This document shows positions 22,271-31,923 of a stretch of DNA of 64,000 bases, piece after piece. The notes below the pieces were generated by a model. It saw nothing but the letters and a program-made list of their open reading frames with translations. It did not search any database and was not told the origin of the DNA. This DNA comes from Spiroplasma endosymbiont of Crioceris asparagi. Its GTDB lineage: Bacteria > Bacillota_I > Bacilli_A > Mycoplasmatales > Mycoplasmataceae. The DNA lies in NCBI RefSeq assembly GCF_964020035.1, contig NZ_OZ026475.1:124001-188000 (forward strand), written 5' to 3'. A program made the translations under genes and the position numbers. Positions within the stretch are counted from its first letter, which is position 1. Every line of letters begins with the position of its first letter.

Positions 22271-24688
22271 ATGGAATTTTCTCACAAAGCAATTGAAAAA
22301 AAATGACAAAAAGTTTGAGAAGAAAATAAAACTTTTAAAACAACAGATCAAAGCAAACAAAAAATTTATGTATTAGATATGTTTCCTTATCCTTCGGGCG
22401 CAGGATTGCATGTTGGACATACCAAAGGTTATACAGCAACTGATGTGTTTGCAAGGTTTAAAAAACACCAAGGCTTTGATGTTTTACACCCAATTGGATA
22501 TGATGCATTCGGTCTTCCAGCAGAACAATATGCTTTAAAAACAGGAAATGATCCTCGTGATTTTACTTTAAAAAATATTGCTAATTTTAGAACCCAATTA
22601 AAAAAAATGGGTTATTCATATGACTTCGACAAAGAAATTATTACGTCAAATCCCAATTACTATAAAATTACACAATGAATATTTTGTGAGCTATTTAAAA
22701 AGGGTTTAGCAGAAATTAGAAATGTAAATGTAAATTGATGTCCTGGACTTGGAACAGTTTTAGCAAATGAAGAAATTGAAACTAAAAATGGAAAAACCGT
22801 TTCAGAAGTTGGTGGTTTTGATGTTTTCAAAAAACCAATGCGTCAATGAGTTTTAAAAATAACTAATTATGCTGATGAATTGCTAGATGGTTTAAATGAA
22901 TTAGATTGATCAAAATCAATTAAAGATTTACAAAAAAATTGAATTGGAAAATCTGCAGGAACAGTAATTGAATTTGATGTAAAAGATTCAGCTGAAAAAA
23001 TTTCAGTTTTTACAACAAGAGCAGATACTATTTTTGGAGTTTCATATATTGTGTTAGCTCCAGAAAATAATTTAGTTAAAAAATTAGTTTCTAAAAAACA
23101 AGAAAAATTAGTTGATGATTACATTAAACAAACAAGTGCCAAAACCGATATTGAAAGACAAGATGATTCAAAACCTAAAAATGGTGTATTTTTGGGGCGT
23201 TATGCAATTAATCCAATTAATGGTGAAGAAGTTCAAATATGGACCGGAGACTATGTTTTAAATGATTATGCAACAGGAAGTGTTATGGCAGTTCCTGCAC
23301 ATGATGAAAGAGACTTTAAATTTGCATCTAACTACAATTTACCAATCAAATTTATTTTAGAATCAGAAGATAAAACTAAGGCATTTGTTGGAGAATCAAA
23401 ATATATTAATTCTGAATATTTAGATGGTCTTCAAAAACGCGATGATGCTAAAAATTTAGTAATCAAAAATTTAACTAAAAATAAAAAATGTACTTTAAAG
23501 GTTAATTACAAATTAAGAGATTGATTGTTTTCAAGACAAAGATTTTATGGTGAACCATTTCCATTAGCATTTGATGAAAATAATAATATTGTTTTATTAG
23601 AAAAAGAATTACCAGTAGAACTACCAAAAGCAGATTATATAAAACCATCAGGTACTGGTGAATCACCGCTTGCTAACTTAACTGATTGATTACACATTGA
23701 AAGAGATGGTAAAAAATTGGTGAGAGAAACAAATACCATGCCTCAATGAGCGGCATCAAGTTGATATCATTTAGCATATATTTTAGCAACGTCTCCAAAT
23801 GAGTTTTTAGATATTCAATCTTCAGAAGCAAAAGCATTATTTAAAAAATGATTACCAGTAGATATTTATGTTGGTGGACAAGAGCATGCAGTTGGTCATT
23901 TGTTATATGCAAGATTTTGACATCGCTTTTTATATGATTTGGGAATTGTTCCTACAAAAGAACCATTTAAAAAACTTATTAACCAAGGAATAGTTTTAGA
24001 TTCTAATGGTGAAAAAATGTCGAAGTCAAAAGGTAATGTTATAAATCCAGAAGAAATAATTAATTCTCATGGTGCAGACTGCTTGAGATTATACAATGTG
24101 TTTATGGCTCCCGTTGAAGCATCGCTACAATGAAGTGAAAAGGGTCTGGATGGTGCTCGCAAATGATTAGATAGAGTATTCAGAATGATTAAGAACACAA
24201 AAACAACAGATAAAAACAATGGTTCATTAGATTTTATTTTTAATAGTGTGTTACAAAAATACACACAAATGATGGAAGACTTTAAATATAACACCGGAGT
24301 TTCACAATTAATGTTATTTGTAAATCAAGTTTATAAAGAAGATCAACCAGTTTATAAAGAATATTTTGAAAAATTCCTAATAATGTTATCACCAATAGCA
24401 CCACATATTGCAGAAGAACTGTGAGAGTTTTTGGGTCATAAAGATTCTATTTATGCTCAACCTTGACCAATATTTGATCCTAAGAAAATTGAAATTGATG
24501 AAGTAATAATTCCAATTCAAATTAATGGTAAAGTTAAAGCAACCTTAAATGTTAAAAAAGATACTTCTAAAGATTCTTTAATTAAGGAAGCTAAATCAAT
24601 TGAAAATATTAAAAAACAATTACAAGATAAAAATATTTTAAAAGAAATAGTTGTAATAAATAAAATCATTAATTTTGTGGTTAAATAG
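22271..24688 (+). CDS. leuS: leucyl-tRNA synthetase
   Basis: An 805-residue class I synthetase. The HIGH motif appears as HVGH (residues 47-50) in [18 protein letters not shown] at residues 582-586. The CP1 editing domain is present, with [10 protein letters not shown] and [15 protein letters not shown], so post-transfer editing looks retained, unlike some mycoplasmas. At least a dozen Trp residues are encoded by TGA, including in highly conserved places (QWAASSWYH), which is strong evidence for code 4. A weak ribosome binding site (AAAAGG) lies in the end of the preceding gene. Confidence 0.97.
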
Positions 24689-24703
24689 TCTAAAAGGTGA
24701 CAT

Positions 24704-25132
24704 ATGAAAAAAGCAATATATGCAGGCACATTTGATCCATTTCACGAAGGCCATTTGCAAGTTTTAAAACAAGCAATGGAAGTGTTTGATCTAGTCTATG
24801 TAATCATTGCTAAAAATATTAACAAAAAAGTATCAACCTCAGCACTTGAAAGAAAACAAAACATTGAAAAAATAATAGATAATCCTAAAATAAAAATTTT
24901 AATTAATGAAACTAATCTTATTGCAGACATTGCTAAAGATTTAGGTGTAAAATTCTTAATTAGAGGTATTAGAGATAAAACTGATTTAGAATATGAATTT
25001 GAGATAGCAGATGTAAATCATATTCTAAATAAAGAACTAAAATCAATTTTTTTTATAACATATGATGATAAAAGAAAAATATCTTCTTCAAAACAAAAAG
25101 AAATTGCGTTTTTTCAAAATAAAAAGGAGTAA
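24704..25132 (+). CDS. coaD: phosphopantetheine adenylyltransferase
   Basis: A 142-residue enzyme of the penultimate CoA step, joining ATP and 4'-phosphopantetheine to dephospho-CoA. AGTFDPFHEGH contains the nucleotidyltransferase T/HxGH motif; IRGIRDKTDLEYEF and ISSSKQKEI are the canonical later motifs. AGGTGA precedes the ATG. It is 16 bases after leuS and 2 bases before the next gene, a membrane protein, with which it is probably co-translated. Confidence 0.94.
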   Translation: MKKAIYAGTFDPFHEGHLQVLKQAMEVFDLVYVIIAKNINKKVSTSALERKQNIEKIIDNPKIKILINETNLIADIAKDLGVKFLIRGIRDKTDLEYEFEIADVNHILNKELKSIFFITYDDKRKISSSKQKEIAFFQNKKE

Positions 25133-25134
25133 CA

Positions 25135-26415
25135 ATGAAATTAACTAGAAATACCGAATTTTCATTAAAATTTACAATTTTGATAATTTTAGTAATGTTT
25201 TTGGTAATTGACTTTTTTTCACAATTTTATTTTCCCAAGAAAAATCTAGTTGGAATTCCAACAATGGAAAGATTGAATATTTACTATGCTTTTTGAACAA
25301 CCCAAACAAATTATATTGTTTTGGTTTATTTAATACTAACTGTTTGTTCTTCACAATTTTATGGAACTAAAAAATTATTTGGTTTAGATTTAGCTGTAAC
25401 AATTTATATTACAATTACTTTTATAGTTTTTTGATTTGGGTTAGTTTTATCTAGTAGTGAGGCGGGCGCTTATAGACCAATTAATTGATTTACAACAGTT
25501 ATCCTTCACTTAGTTATTCCATGAATTATGATTTTTACATTTTTAAATTCTTGTGGAAGTAGATATGTTAATTTAAAAGAATTTTCAAAATTTGGTCTAG
25601 GTGCATTATGTGCTTATCCAATATTTTATTTAATTTTTATATTAATAAGAGGATATTTGAGATTTCAAATGTTTGGGCCAGATTTTTACACTCATATTTA
25701 TAGTAGTTATGGACCTCAATCTTGATGAAATTATAATATTAATAATGAGGAACAAGCAAAAGCCTTTGGGATATTAAACTATAAAAAACCATTTTCATCA
25801 CAAATGTATTACCCATATTGATTTTTAGACATAAATTCATATGTATTACGTCATCAAAATAGCAATGGTGATTGAATAGTTGATTTTGATCATAGTAGAC
25901 CAAGAATTCAATATATTTTAACTACAGTTGTATGTGTTTGTTTAATTACACTTTCTGTTATTGGGTTATGTGCAATAAATTTAAAAATTAATAATAAAAA
26001 ATACTATAGTTGACATGATTTACGTGGTGTTCAAATTACCCCAGAAGAACATAAATATCGTAAAATTCAAAGAAAAGTTAGTTTGGTTAAAATGAAAGCA
26101 ACTAGAAAAGCTGAAAAAACAACTAAAAAAATTGCTATTAAAAATTTTAAACACTCATTAAAATTAATGACTCCAGAAGATAGAAAAATTTTATGAGCAG
26201 AACATAAAAAAACAGAACAACAAGTAAGACTTGAAAAAAAATGAAGTGCACAATCTCAAGCATTAAAACTAAAAAATGAAGAGAAAAATTTAAAACAAAT
26301 TTATAAAAATTTATCACGTAGAGATGTTAACTTTGTTAAAAATAATTTAAGAGAAGCACAGCGTTATCAAAAACTTGTTAAAAAAGGTATTTTAGTGCCA
26401 ACAACAAAATACTAA
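25135..26415 (+). CDS. multi-spanning membrane protein with basic cytoplasmic tail
   Basis: A 426-residue protein with about seven membrane segments. FWTTQTNYIVLVY followed later by HLVIPWIMIF resembles the Mollicutes DUF1600/Pr6Pr-like family, which has no known function; I hold this with low confidence. The last 110 residues (about 315-426) are soluble, very Lys/Arg-rich and probably helical. AAGGAGT precedes the start. About a dozen Trp residues are encoded by TGA. The gene lies between coaD and an acyltransferase-like protein, 37 bases upstream of the latter. Confidence 0.7.
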
Positions 26416-26452
26416 AACATAATGTATAATTAAATAAAGCAAGAGGAATCAC

Positions 26453-28054
26453 ATGTCTGACAATAAATCTAAATTATTTGAAAAAGATTTAAGAAATAAT
26501 AAAAGTCGTTTTAGAGATTTGGTAGAAAAAAGAAGAAGCGATTTTTTAGCACAAGAAGATTACGAAGAATTTGTAGAAAAAAAAGTAGATTCACAAGATT
26601 TTTTAGATGATGATGGTAAACCTAAAACATTAAGAAATGTTATTGATAAAAGAATGCAAGATTTTAAAGAGGGCACTTTAGAATTAGATGATGATTCAAC
26701 AAAATATAGTAAACAACTAGAAACTAGTAATTCAAGTGATCCACAAACTGATACAATAATTTCTAAAATTTCTAAAAAACCAAAAACTGATCGTACTTAT
26801 GCTGAAAAAAAGATTATGAGTTTTTATGATCGTGAAGAAGCTGATCGTATTTTAAATGATGCACGTGTGAATAATAGTAATATCAATAATCGTAAAAGAA
26901 TATATGAATCACAAAATGGTGGTACAAAAGAGATAATTGAAGAAATTGGTGGTGTTCAAATTCCAATTCATTTTTTAAGAGAATCGAAAACAATTGACCC
27001 TAGAACTGGCAGAGTAGTTAATATAAAATTTAAAGACACACCAGATGGTCGTGATGATTTTATTAAATGATTAAAATTAAAAAATATCTTTCATTTATAT
27101 AAAGATAAATTAAGTGACATCAAAATTGAAAAACAACAACAACCTGATGAACAACAAATCAGAATGCCTTCACCAATTTCAACTATCAGATTTAAAAAAG
27201 AAGAAATTCATGAAATTGAAGAAAGTGAATTACCTGAAAAAAACTTTGTTGAAGCTCCATCTGCTATTGATGAATTGGCACAATTACGTAGAGAAGTACA
27301 AGAACTAAGAACACAGGTTTTGGAAAACACAAATGACTTTAATGACATTAAAGAAGATGTTGTTGATGATTTATTTTCATTAGAAGATGAAGATTTTTCT
27401 GAATCTAAATCAAATAGATTAATTAAAAAAATTGATACTAAAATTCCAGATGTTGTTGTTGAAGAAGTTAATATTTCATCAATTTTTAAAATTAAAAACG
27501 AAATGAAAGAAATTGGAAATAATAAATTTGTATTTTCAACAATGGCCTTTGTAATAAAAGCAATTTCATTAGCATTAAATAAATATAAAATTTTTAATTC
27601 AAATTTTAATTCTAATTATGGAACTGAAATTTTTGAAGAACAAAATATTGGTTTAGTAATTGATTATGAAGGAAATACTTTAGTGCCTGTTATTAAAAGT
27701 GTTGAAAATTTAACAATTAAAAATATTGCAAAAGATATTTCAAAAATTACTGCAGAAATTAGGGGAGAAAAACATATTTATCCAGAAGAACCAACAATAA
27801 CAGTTGCTAACTTTGGACATCTAAATGCAATTGCATCATTAAAAATTCAACCAAATAATTCAGCTGCAATTTCTTTAGGTAAAGTGGTGAGAAAAGAAAT
27901 TCATGACAAAAATAAAAATCGCATTTTAAATGTTGCTACTTTAAAAATATCATTGACATATGATCGCAGAATTTGCGAGCAAAATGATGCTAAAGCATTT
28001 TTAAAATTAGTCAAAAATTTCCTTGAAAAACCACAACTTTTAACATTATCATAA
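26453..28054 (+). CDS. acyltransferase (E2)-like protein lacking lipoyl domain and catalytic motif
   Basis: A 533-residue protein. Residues about 321-533 align along their length with the catalytic domain of 2-oxoacid dehydrogenase E2 proteins: VVVEEVNIS, MAFVIKAISLALNKY, NIGLVIDYEGNTLVPVIK, ITVANFG and the closing segment LSLTYD-like. The active-site HRxxDG motif is changed to RRICEQ (residues 505-510), so the catalytic His is missing. There is no lipoyl domain with DKA/DKV lysine and no usual E1/E3-binding domain. The first 320 residues are charged and low-complexity, with two 17-residue similar segments at 19-35 and 59-75 (LVEKRRSDF and VIDKRMQDF) and a predicted coiled coil at about 275-310. 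It is not near pdhA/B/D. Likely structural, regulatory or of new function. AAGAGGA is the ribosome binding site. Confidence 0.8.
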
Positions 28055-28064
28055 ATGCTTGTAG

Positions 28065-28070
28065 TATAAT
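28065..28070 (+). promoter_or_regulatory. -10 box for tRNA-His
   Basis: TATAAT about 20 bases before tRNA-His, directly after the E2-like gene stop. No clear -35. Confidence 0.5.
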
Positions 28071-28089
28071 TACGAGTGTTTATTAATAT

Positions 28090-28166
28090 GGCGTATGTGG
28101 CGAAGTGGTTAACGCATCGGGTTGTGGTTCCGACATACGAGGGTTCAATTCCCTTTATACGCCCCA
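28090..28166 (+). tRNA. tRNA-His(GTG)
   Basis: Anticodon GTG in loop TTGTGGT. The encoded extra G at -1 pairs with C73 as typical for tRNA-His; encoded CCA. Confidence 0.95.
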
Positions 28167-28177
28167 TAAAGAAAAAC

Positions 28178-28199
28178 AAGCGAGCAATCGCTTTTTTTA
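28178..28199 (+). terminator. terminator after tRNA-His
   Basis: AAGCGA / TCGCTT stem with GCAA tetraloop and a run of seven T. Confidence 0.88.
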
Positions 28200-28251
28200 T
28201 TTCGTCAACAATTTATTACAAAAATACACGATGTAAAAAATGGAGGCAATT

Positions 28252-29388
28252 ATGGATATACAAATTAAAAGTCCACTTAATAAAAATAATGATCCTAAAA
28301 TTTCTGAACAATATGATTTCGTTGGTTTAGATGTAATTTTTTTTGATTATAAGTTTAATGTTGATGGAAAAGAATTTTATAAATTCTATTTCAGACCCAA
28401 TTATCGTTGTGATGCTTCATATGGTGTTGAGACATTAAATCCTTATTTAACATCATTTGCATTAAATACAAATGATGGATTAAAAACTCTTAAAAATGAC
28501 ATAACAAATAAAAATTATTGAATAACAAAAGAACAAACAACATCATGTATGGATTTTTATGGAACACAATATTGAGAGTGTGCAAAAATACCAATCAAAG
28601 ATTTAAATGATTCTAAAATCAATTTAGAATATAAATTACAAAATCAAGAAAGTGGTAATGTTTTTAATGGAAAACTAACTTTAAATACAAACAAACAAAT
28701 TAATAGAACTAAATTAAAACCTGGAGAAAAATACGGTTGAAAAGTTCCGGGAGTAATCAGTTTATTTGTAAAATGGTCTAATGAAAGTGAAGAAGGTGTA
28801 TGTTATTCACTTGTTGATGAACAATTTAAATTTTTAAATGTTCTTGATGATTATAGTTTTCAACTAAACAAAAAATTCTTGTTTAAAAAATTTCAATGTT
28901 ATTTTGATACTAAACATAACCCCGAGTTACTATCATTAATTAATGCATTCTTAAATGAAGGAATAGCTAAAAATAATATAACAAAGTTTAATTTTAATGA
29001 TAATGAAGACAAAAAATATTATGAAATAATTAAACCGGAATTAGAAATTAATAAAGTCAAATCTAATTACCAATACAATTTAAAATTTAAAACAAAGTTT
29101 GATTTTTCTAAAAAGTTAGTTAAAACAGATAAGGATGGTGAAAACGGAATAATTAGAAATCCATATTTTAAAGGAAAAGTTGATTTAACTTATGAAATAG
29201 ACATTGATGATATTTTATTTGCATTTACTAAAAATTGAATTGAAGATAAAGAAATTGACAAAATGTTTTTAAAAACAGAAAACAAAAAAAATTTAATAAA
29301 CTCTAAATTTATTAAATGAAAACTAAAAGATATAGATAAAATTAAAAAATTTACATTTAAAGAATTTGAGGATTACTTTAATGAATAA
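28252..29388 (+). CDS. hypothetical protein, 378 residues
   Basis: A soluble-looking protein without signal peptide or membrane segment. It is rich in Asn, Lys, Phe and Tyr, with several Cys (for example RCDASYG and WECAK) and alternating hydrophobic patterns suggesting beta structure. The start at 28252 is chosen because GGAGG (28242-28246) would overlap the upstream in-frame ATG at 28240. It overlaps the next gene by 8 bases (ATGAATAA), so the two are translationally coupled. I do not recognise the family and propose no function. Confidence 0.7.
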
Positions 29389-30121
29389 AAAAATAAAAAT
29401 AGTTTTGTCAATTTTATTAATTTTATCAATTGGAAGTGGATTTACATATTTTGCTTATAGATTTATCTATGTTAATTATTTTTCAAATAAAATGAATTAT
29501 AACCATAAGACAGAACCAAATTCTGATTCAGATCCTGATCCCAAACCAAATCCAAAACCTAAACCCAATCCTGATCCCAAACCAAATCCAAAACCTAAAC
29601 CCAATCCTGATCCCAAACCCAATCCACAACCTGATAAAATTAACCTAGAAAATATTATCTTAGTAAAAGAAATTGGTTATCAAGATGATTTAACAAATTT
29701 AGAATTAATTAAAGCAGTACGGGAAAAAAATATTAATTTAAATATAAATTGAGTAAAAATTGAATCATTAAAAGATAGTCAATTTTTCATAGTACCGACT
29801 ACTAATGGTCAATATTATTCAAAACATGAAATAAAAATTACATTTATTAATGGGATGAAAGTTCCTGATTTTGGAAAAGAAGATACAAATATTAAATTTA
29901 CAATGACAGAAAAAAGTGAAATGTTAAGAAGAGTAGAGGGAAATTGAAATATAAATATAGAAGAATTTCAATTTATTTTTTTTAAAAAGTTTTTAAATTT
30001 GTTACCAACTAAAAGTAATCAAGGACTTGAATTTTCATATGATGACAATTTTAATACAAGAATAGCATGTGCAACTTATGAAGGAAAAACTAAAAAATTT
30101 ATATGAACTTATAAGATATAA
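29381..30121 (+). CDS. membrane-anchored protein with Asp-Pro-Lys-Pro-Asn repeats
   Basis: A 246-residue protein with a basic N-terminus, one hydrophobic segment (about residues 5-27; no lipobox Cys, so an uncleaved anchor is likely), then a proline-rich spacer of about 40 residues built from a 12-residue repeat (PDPKPNPKPKPN), and a globular C-terminal domain of about 150 residues on the outer face. The spacer looks like a stalk holding the C-terminal domain away from the membrane. ATG 29381 overlaps the stop of the preceding gene; GAGGA lies at 29368. Function unknown; a surface role is an inference. Confidence 0.7.
29534..29631 (+). repeat. 36-base tandem repeat encoding a Pro/Lys/Asn stalk
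   Basis: Units begin at 29534, 29570 and 29606, each starting CCTGATCCCAAACC. The first two are identical over 36 bases; the third is partial and diverged. The unit is a multiple of three, so changes in copy number keep the reading frame. It is prone to slippage. Confidence 0.85.
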
Positions 30122-30125
30122 AATA

Positions 30126-30131
30126 TATAAT
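30126..30131 (+). promoter_or_regulatory. -10 box for acpP
   Basis: TATAAT shortly before the acpP ribosome binding site, in the 32-base gap after the stalk protein. It implies a leader of only a few bases before AGGAG. Confidence 0.35.
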
Positions 30132-30153
30132 ATTATTAAAAGGAGTATTGTAT

Positions 30154-30378
30154 ATGAAATATTTTGAACAAATTAAGGAATCACTAATCCAAAAAGGGGT
30201 TTCTGTAGAAATTACTCCAGAATCAATAATTAAAGATTTAGGTATAGATTCATTAGACTTAATGGATTCAATTGTGGATTTAGAAAGTGCTTTAGATATT
30301 CAAATTCCTGATGATAAATTGATGGAAATTTCGACTATTAAAGATCTTTTGGAAATTATTGAAACATTAAAAAAATAG
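30154..30378 (+). CDS. acpP: acyl carrier protein
   Basis: A 74-residue acidic four-helix protein. DSLDLMDSI carries Ser33, the attachment site for 4'-phosphopantetheine, linking it to coaD-made CoA. AGGAG at 30141-30145 sets the ATG at 30154; the in-frame TTG six bases earlier is too close to it. The Fur-type gene begins 2 bases after the stop. In Mollicutes without full fatty acid synthesis, ACP still serves phospholipid acylation. Confidence 0.93.
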   Translation: MKYFEQIKESLIQKGVSVEITPESIIKDLGIDSLDLMDSIVDLESALDIQIPDDKLMEISTIKDLLEIIETLKK

Positions 30379-30380
30379 TT

Positions 30381-30818
30381 ATGGTAGATGAAAGCATAAA
30401 AGATTTTTATTTAAAAAGATTAAAGGAATTGAAAATAAAAATTACTGATTTAAGATTATTGATTATTGATGTTTTAGCTTCTAAAAGTCATTTTAATATA
30501 AATGAATTAATTGAAATTTTAAAAACAAAAATAGATAAAGTAAATGTAATGTCAGTTTACAATAATATTGATTTGTTTTTAGAAAAACATTTAATTTATG
30601 CAAATACATTTAACGGTAAGTTAATTATTTATGAAGCAATAAAACCATATTTAGTGCACATTAAATGTGATGAGTGTGACAAGATTATTGATTTAGAAGA
30701 TAAAAACTTAAATGAAAAATTACAATCAACATTTAAGGAATTTTCAAAAAAAACAAACATAGAAATAAATCATTATAAAATTGAAATGCATGGTGCTTGC
30801 AAAGAACACAATAAATAA
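30381..30818 (+). CDS. Fur-family metal-responsive regulator
   Basis: A 145-residue protein with an N-terminal winged helix (ITDLRLLIIDVLASKSHFN; SVYNNIDLFLEKHLI) and a C-terminal dimerisation region with HIKCDECDKIIDL and HGACKEH. Cys and His in these segments form the structural and regulatory metal sites of the family. It could be a Fe, Zn or peroxide (PerR) sensor; the exact class is not resolved. No separate ribosome binding site is seen, so it is likely translated by coupling from acpP. The tRNA-Trp gene follows 13 bases downstream. Confidence 0.87.
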   Translation: MVDESIKDFYLKRLKELKIKITDLRLLIIDVLASKSHFNINELIEILKTKIDKVNVMSVYNNIDLFLEKHLIYANTFNGKLIIYEAIKPYLVHIKCDECDKIIDLEDKNLNEKLQSTFKEFSKKTNIEINHYKIEMHGACKEHNK

Positions 30819-30831
30819 TGATTTTATTATT

Positions 30832-30906
30832 AGGGGTATAGTTCAATGGTAGAACATCGGTCTTCAAAACCGAGTGTTGTGGGTTCGAGTCCTGCTACCC
30901 CTGCCA
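30832..30906 (+). tRNA. tRNA-Trp(TCA), reads UGA
   Basis: AGGGGTA/TACCCCT acceptor, anticodon TCA in loop CTTCAAA, encoded CCA. This tRNA decodes UGA (and UGG by wobble) as Trp and is the molecular basis of code 4 here. Confidence 0.97.
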
Positions 30907-30910
30907 TAGA

Positions 30911-30934
30911 AAAAAGCCGCCGGAGGGCGGTTTT
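30911..30934 (+). terminator. attenuator between the tandem tRNA-Trp genes
   Basis: CCGCC / GGCGG with GGAG loop, extended by A-T pairs, and only four T after it. It is GC-rich in a very A+T-rich region. It would let some polymerases stop after tRNA-Trp(TCA), reducing expression of the CCA tRNA. Confidence 0.75.
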
Positions 30935-30939
30935 ACTAT

Positions 30940-31014
30940 AGGGATGTAGTTCAATGGCAGAACATTAGTCTCCAAAACTAAGTGTTGTGGGTTCGAGTCC
31001 TACCATCCCTGCCA
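30940..31014 (+). tRNA. tRNA-Trp(CCA), reads UGG
   Basis: AGGGATG/CATCCCT acceptor, anticodon CCA in loop CTCCAAA, encoded CCA. Highly similar to the neighbouring tRNA-Trp(TCA), so it arose as a tandem duplicate. Confidence 0.97.
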
Positions 31015-31023
31015 AAAAAATAA

Positions 31024-31053
31024 AAAAGTTAACCACCGCGGTGGTTAACTTTT
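31024..31053. terminator. bidirectional terminator between tRNA-Trp and degV
   Basis: Perfect 30-base palindrome (15-base arms, AAAAGTTAACCACCG) with A and T outer runs. It serves the tRNA-Trp transcript on the plus strand and the degV transcript on the minus strand. Confidence 0.92.
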
Positions 31054-31069
31054 ATTTTTATTATTTAAA

Positions 31070-31921
31070 TTAATTTGATTTTGGTAAAAACATTAAAGCT
31101 AGTGAATTAACCCCAGCATGACAAGCAAACACTGATGGTAATTCTTCTTCAACATAGTTAATTTTTTCTTTTATTAATCTTTCTTTAGTAAGTTTATCAA
31201 ACATTGGTTTTAAAGCTTTAGATTTAACATAAATAACATTATCCATTGACATTTTTTTATCTTTAGCATAGATAATTGCTTTTTGAATTGCAGCATCCAT
31301 TTTTCTAGTCATTCCGACTCTTTTAGGTTGTGCTCCTCATGCAATTAACACTTTAGTGTTTAATGCTGATAAAAATGATGCCAATATTCCAGTTCCACGA
31401 CCTGATTTAGCCAATCTTTTAATATCTCCCGGAATAAACATTATTAAAGTTTTTGAATTGTAGTCTTTAATAAAATTAATAACATCATCATGTTTTTCAA
31501 GTCCTGCTTGTATTTTTTCATTTAAAGCCAACGCTAAATATTTCATTGTAGATGCTTCAACAGTTTCATCAACTAAAGTGATACGACCATCAAATTGTTT
31601 ATCTTTTGAAACTATAAAAGCTATTTTTTTCATACTTGATAATTTTTCAGATATTGCTATATGAAAAATGTGTTCATATTCTTTCAACATTTCAGAATAT
31701 TTGTTTTCTAATTTTCCTTGTGAAGCAAGAGAGGTTGTTACTTTTCCATTTCCATCAATAACTTTTAGTAAGTCATGTTTTTTGGCATTTTCTTTAGTAT
31801 CATCAAATTCTGTTGTGCCATTCATAACAATTGTTAAGGGAATTAATTCAATATTTGTATCTTTGATTTCTGCTTCAGTTATACCTGAAGAACTATCAAT
31901 TAAAATACCTATTTTTTTCAT
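31070..31921 (-). CDS. DegV family fatty-acid-binding protein (first copy)
   Basis: A 283-residue protein with the two-domain EDD/DegV fold. GILIDSSSGIT at the start, TTSLASQG, AISEKLSSM, LVDETVEAST and FIPGDIKRLAKSGR (the usual LKRL-GR-type segment) are DegV landmarks. In this family the protein binds fatty acids; FakB proteins deliver them to the FakA kinase, and this gene may serve exogenous fatty acid uptake. One Trp (minus-strand TGA at 31337-31339) is internal. GAGG lies upstream, within the end of the second degV gene, only 2 bases away, so the two form an operon. Confidence 0.87.
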
Positions 31922-31923
31922 CT

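Noticed and set aside
27114-27308. 64-residue plus-strand ORF in the E2-like gene
   Set aside because: It is a shadow in another frame of a gene that is open in code 4 over the same region.
28240-28251. upstream ATG for the 378-residue hypothetical gene
   Set aside because: It overlaps the GGAGG ribosome binding site of the later ATG.
29534-29631. 36-base repeats resembling a small CRISPR array
   Set aside because: The copies are contiguous with no spacers, are in frame, and encode a proline-rich stalk; no cas genes are present.
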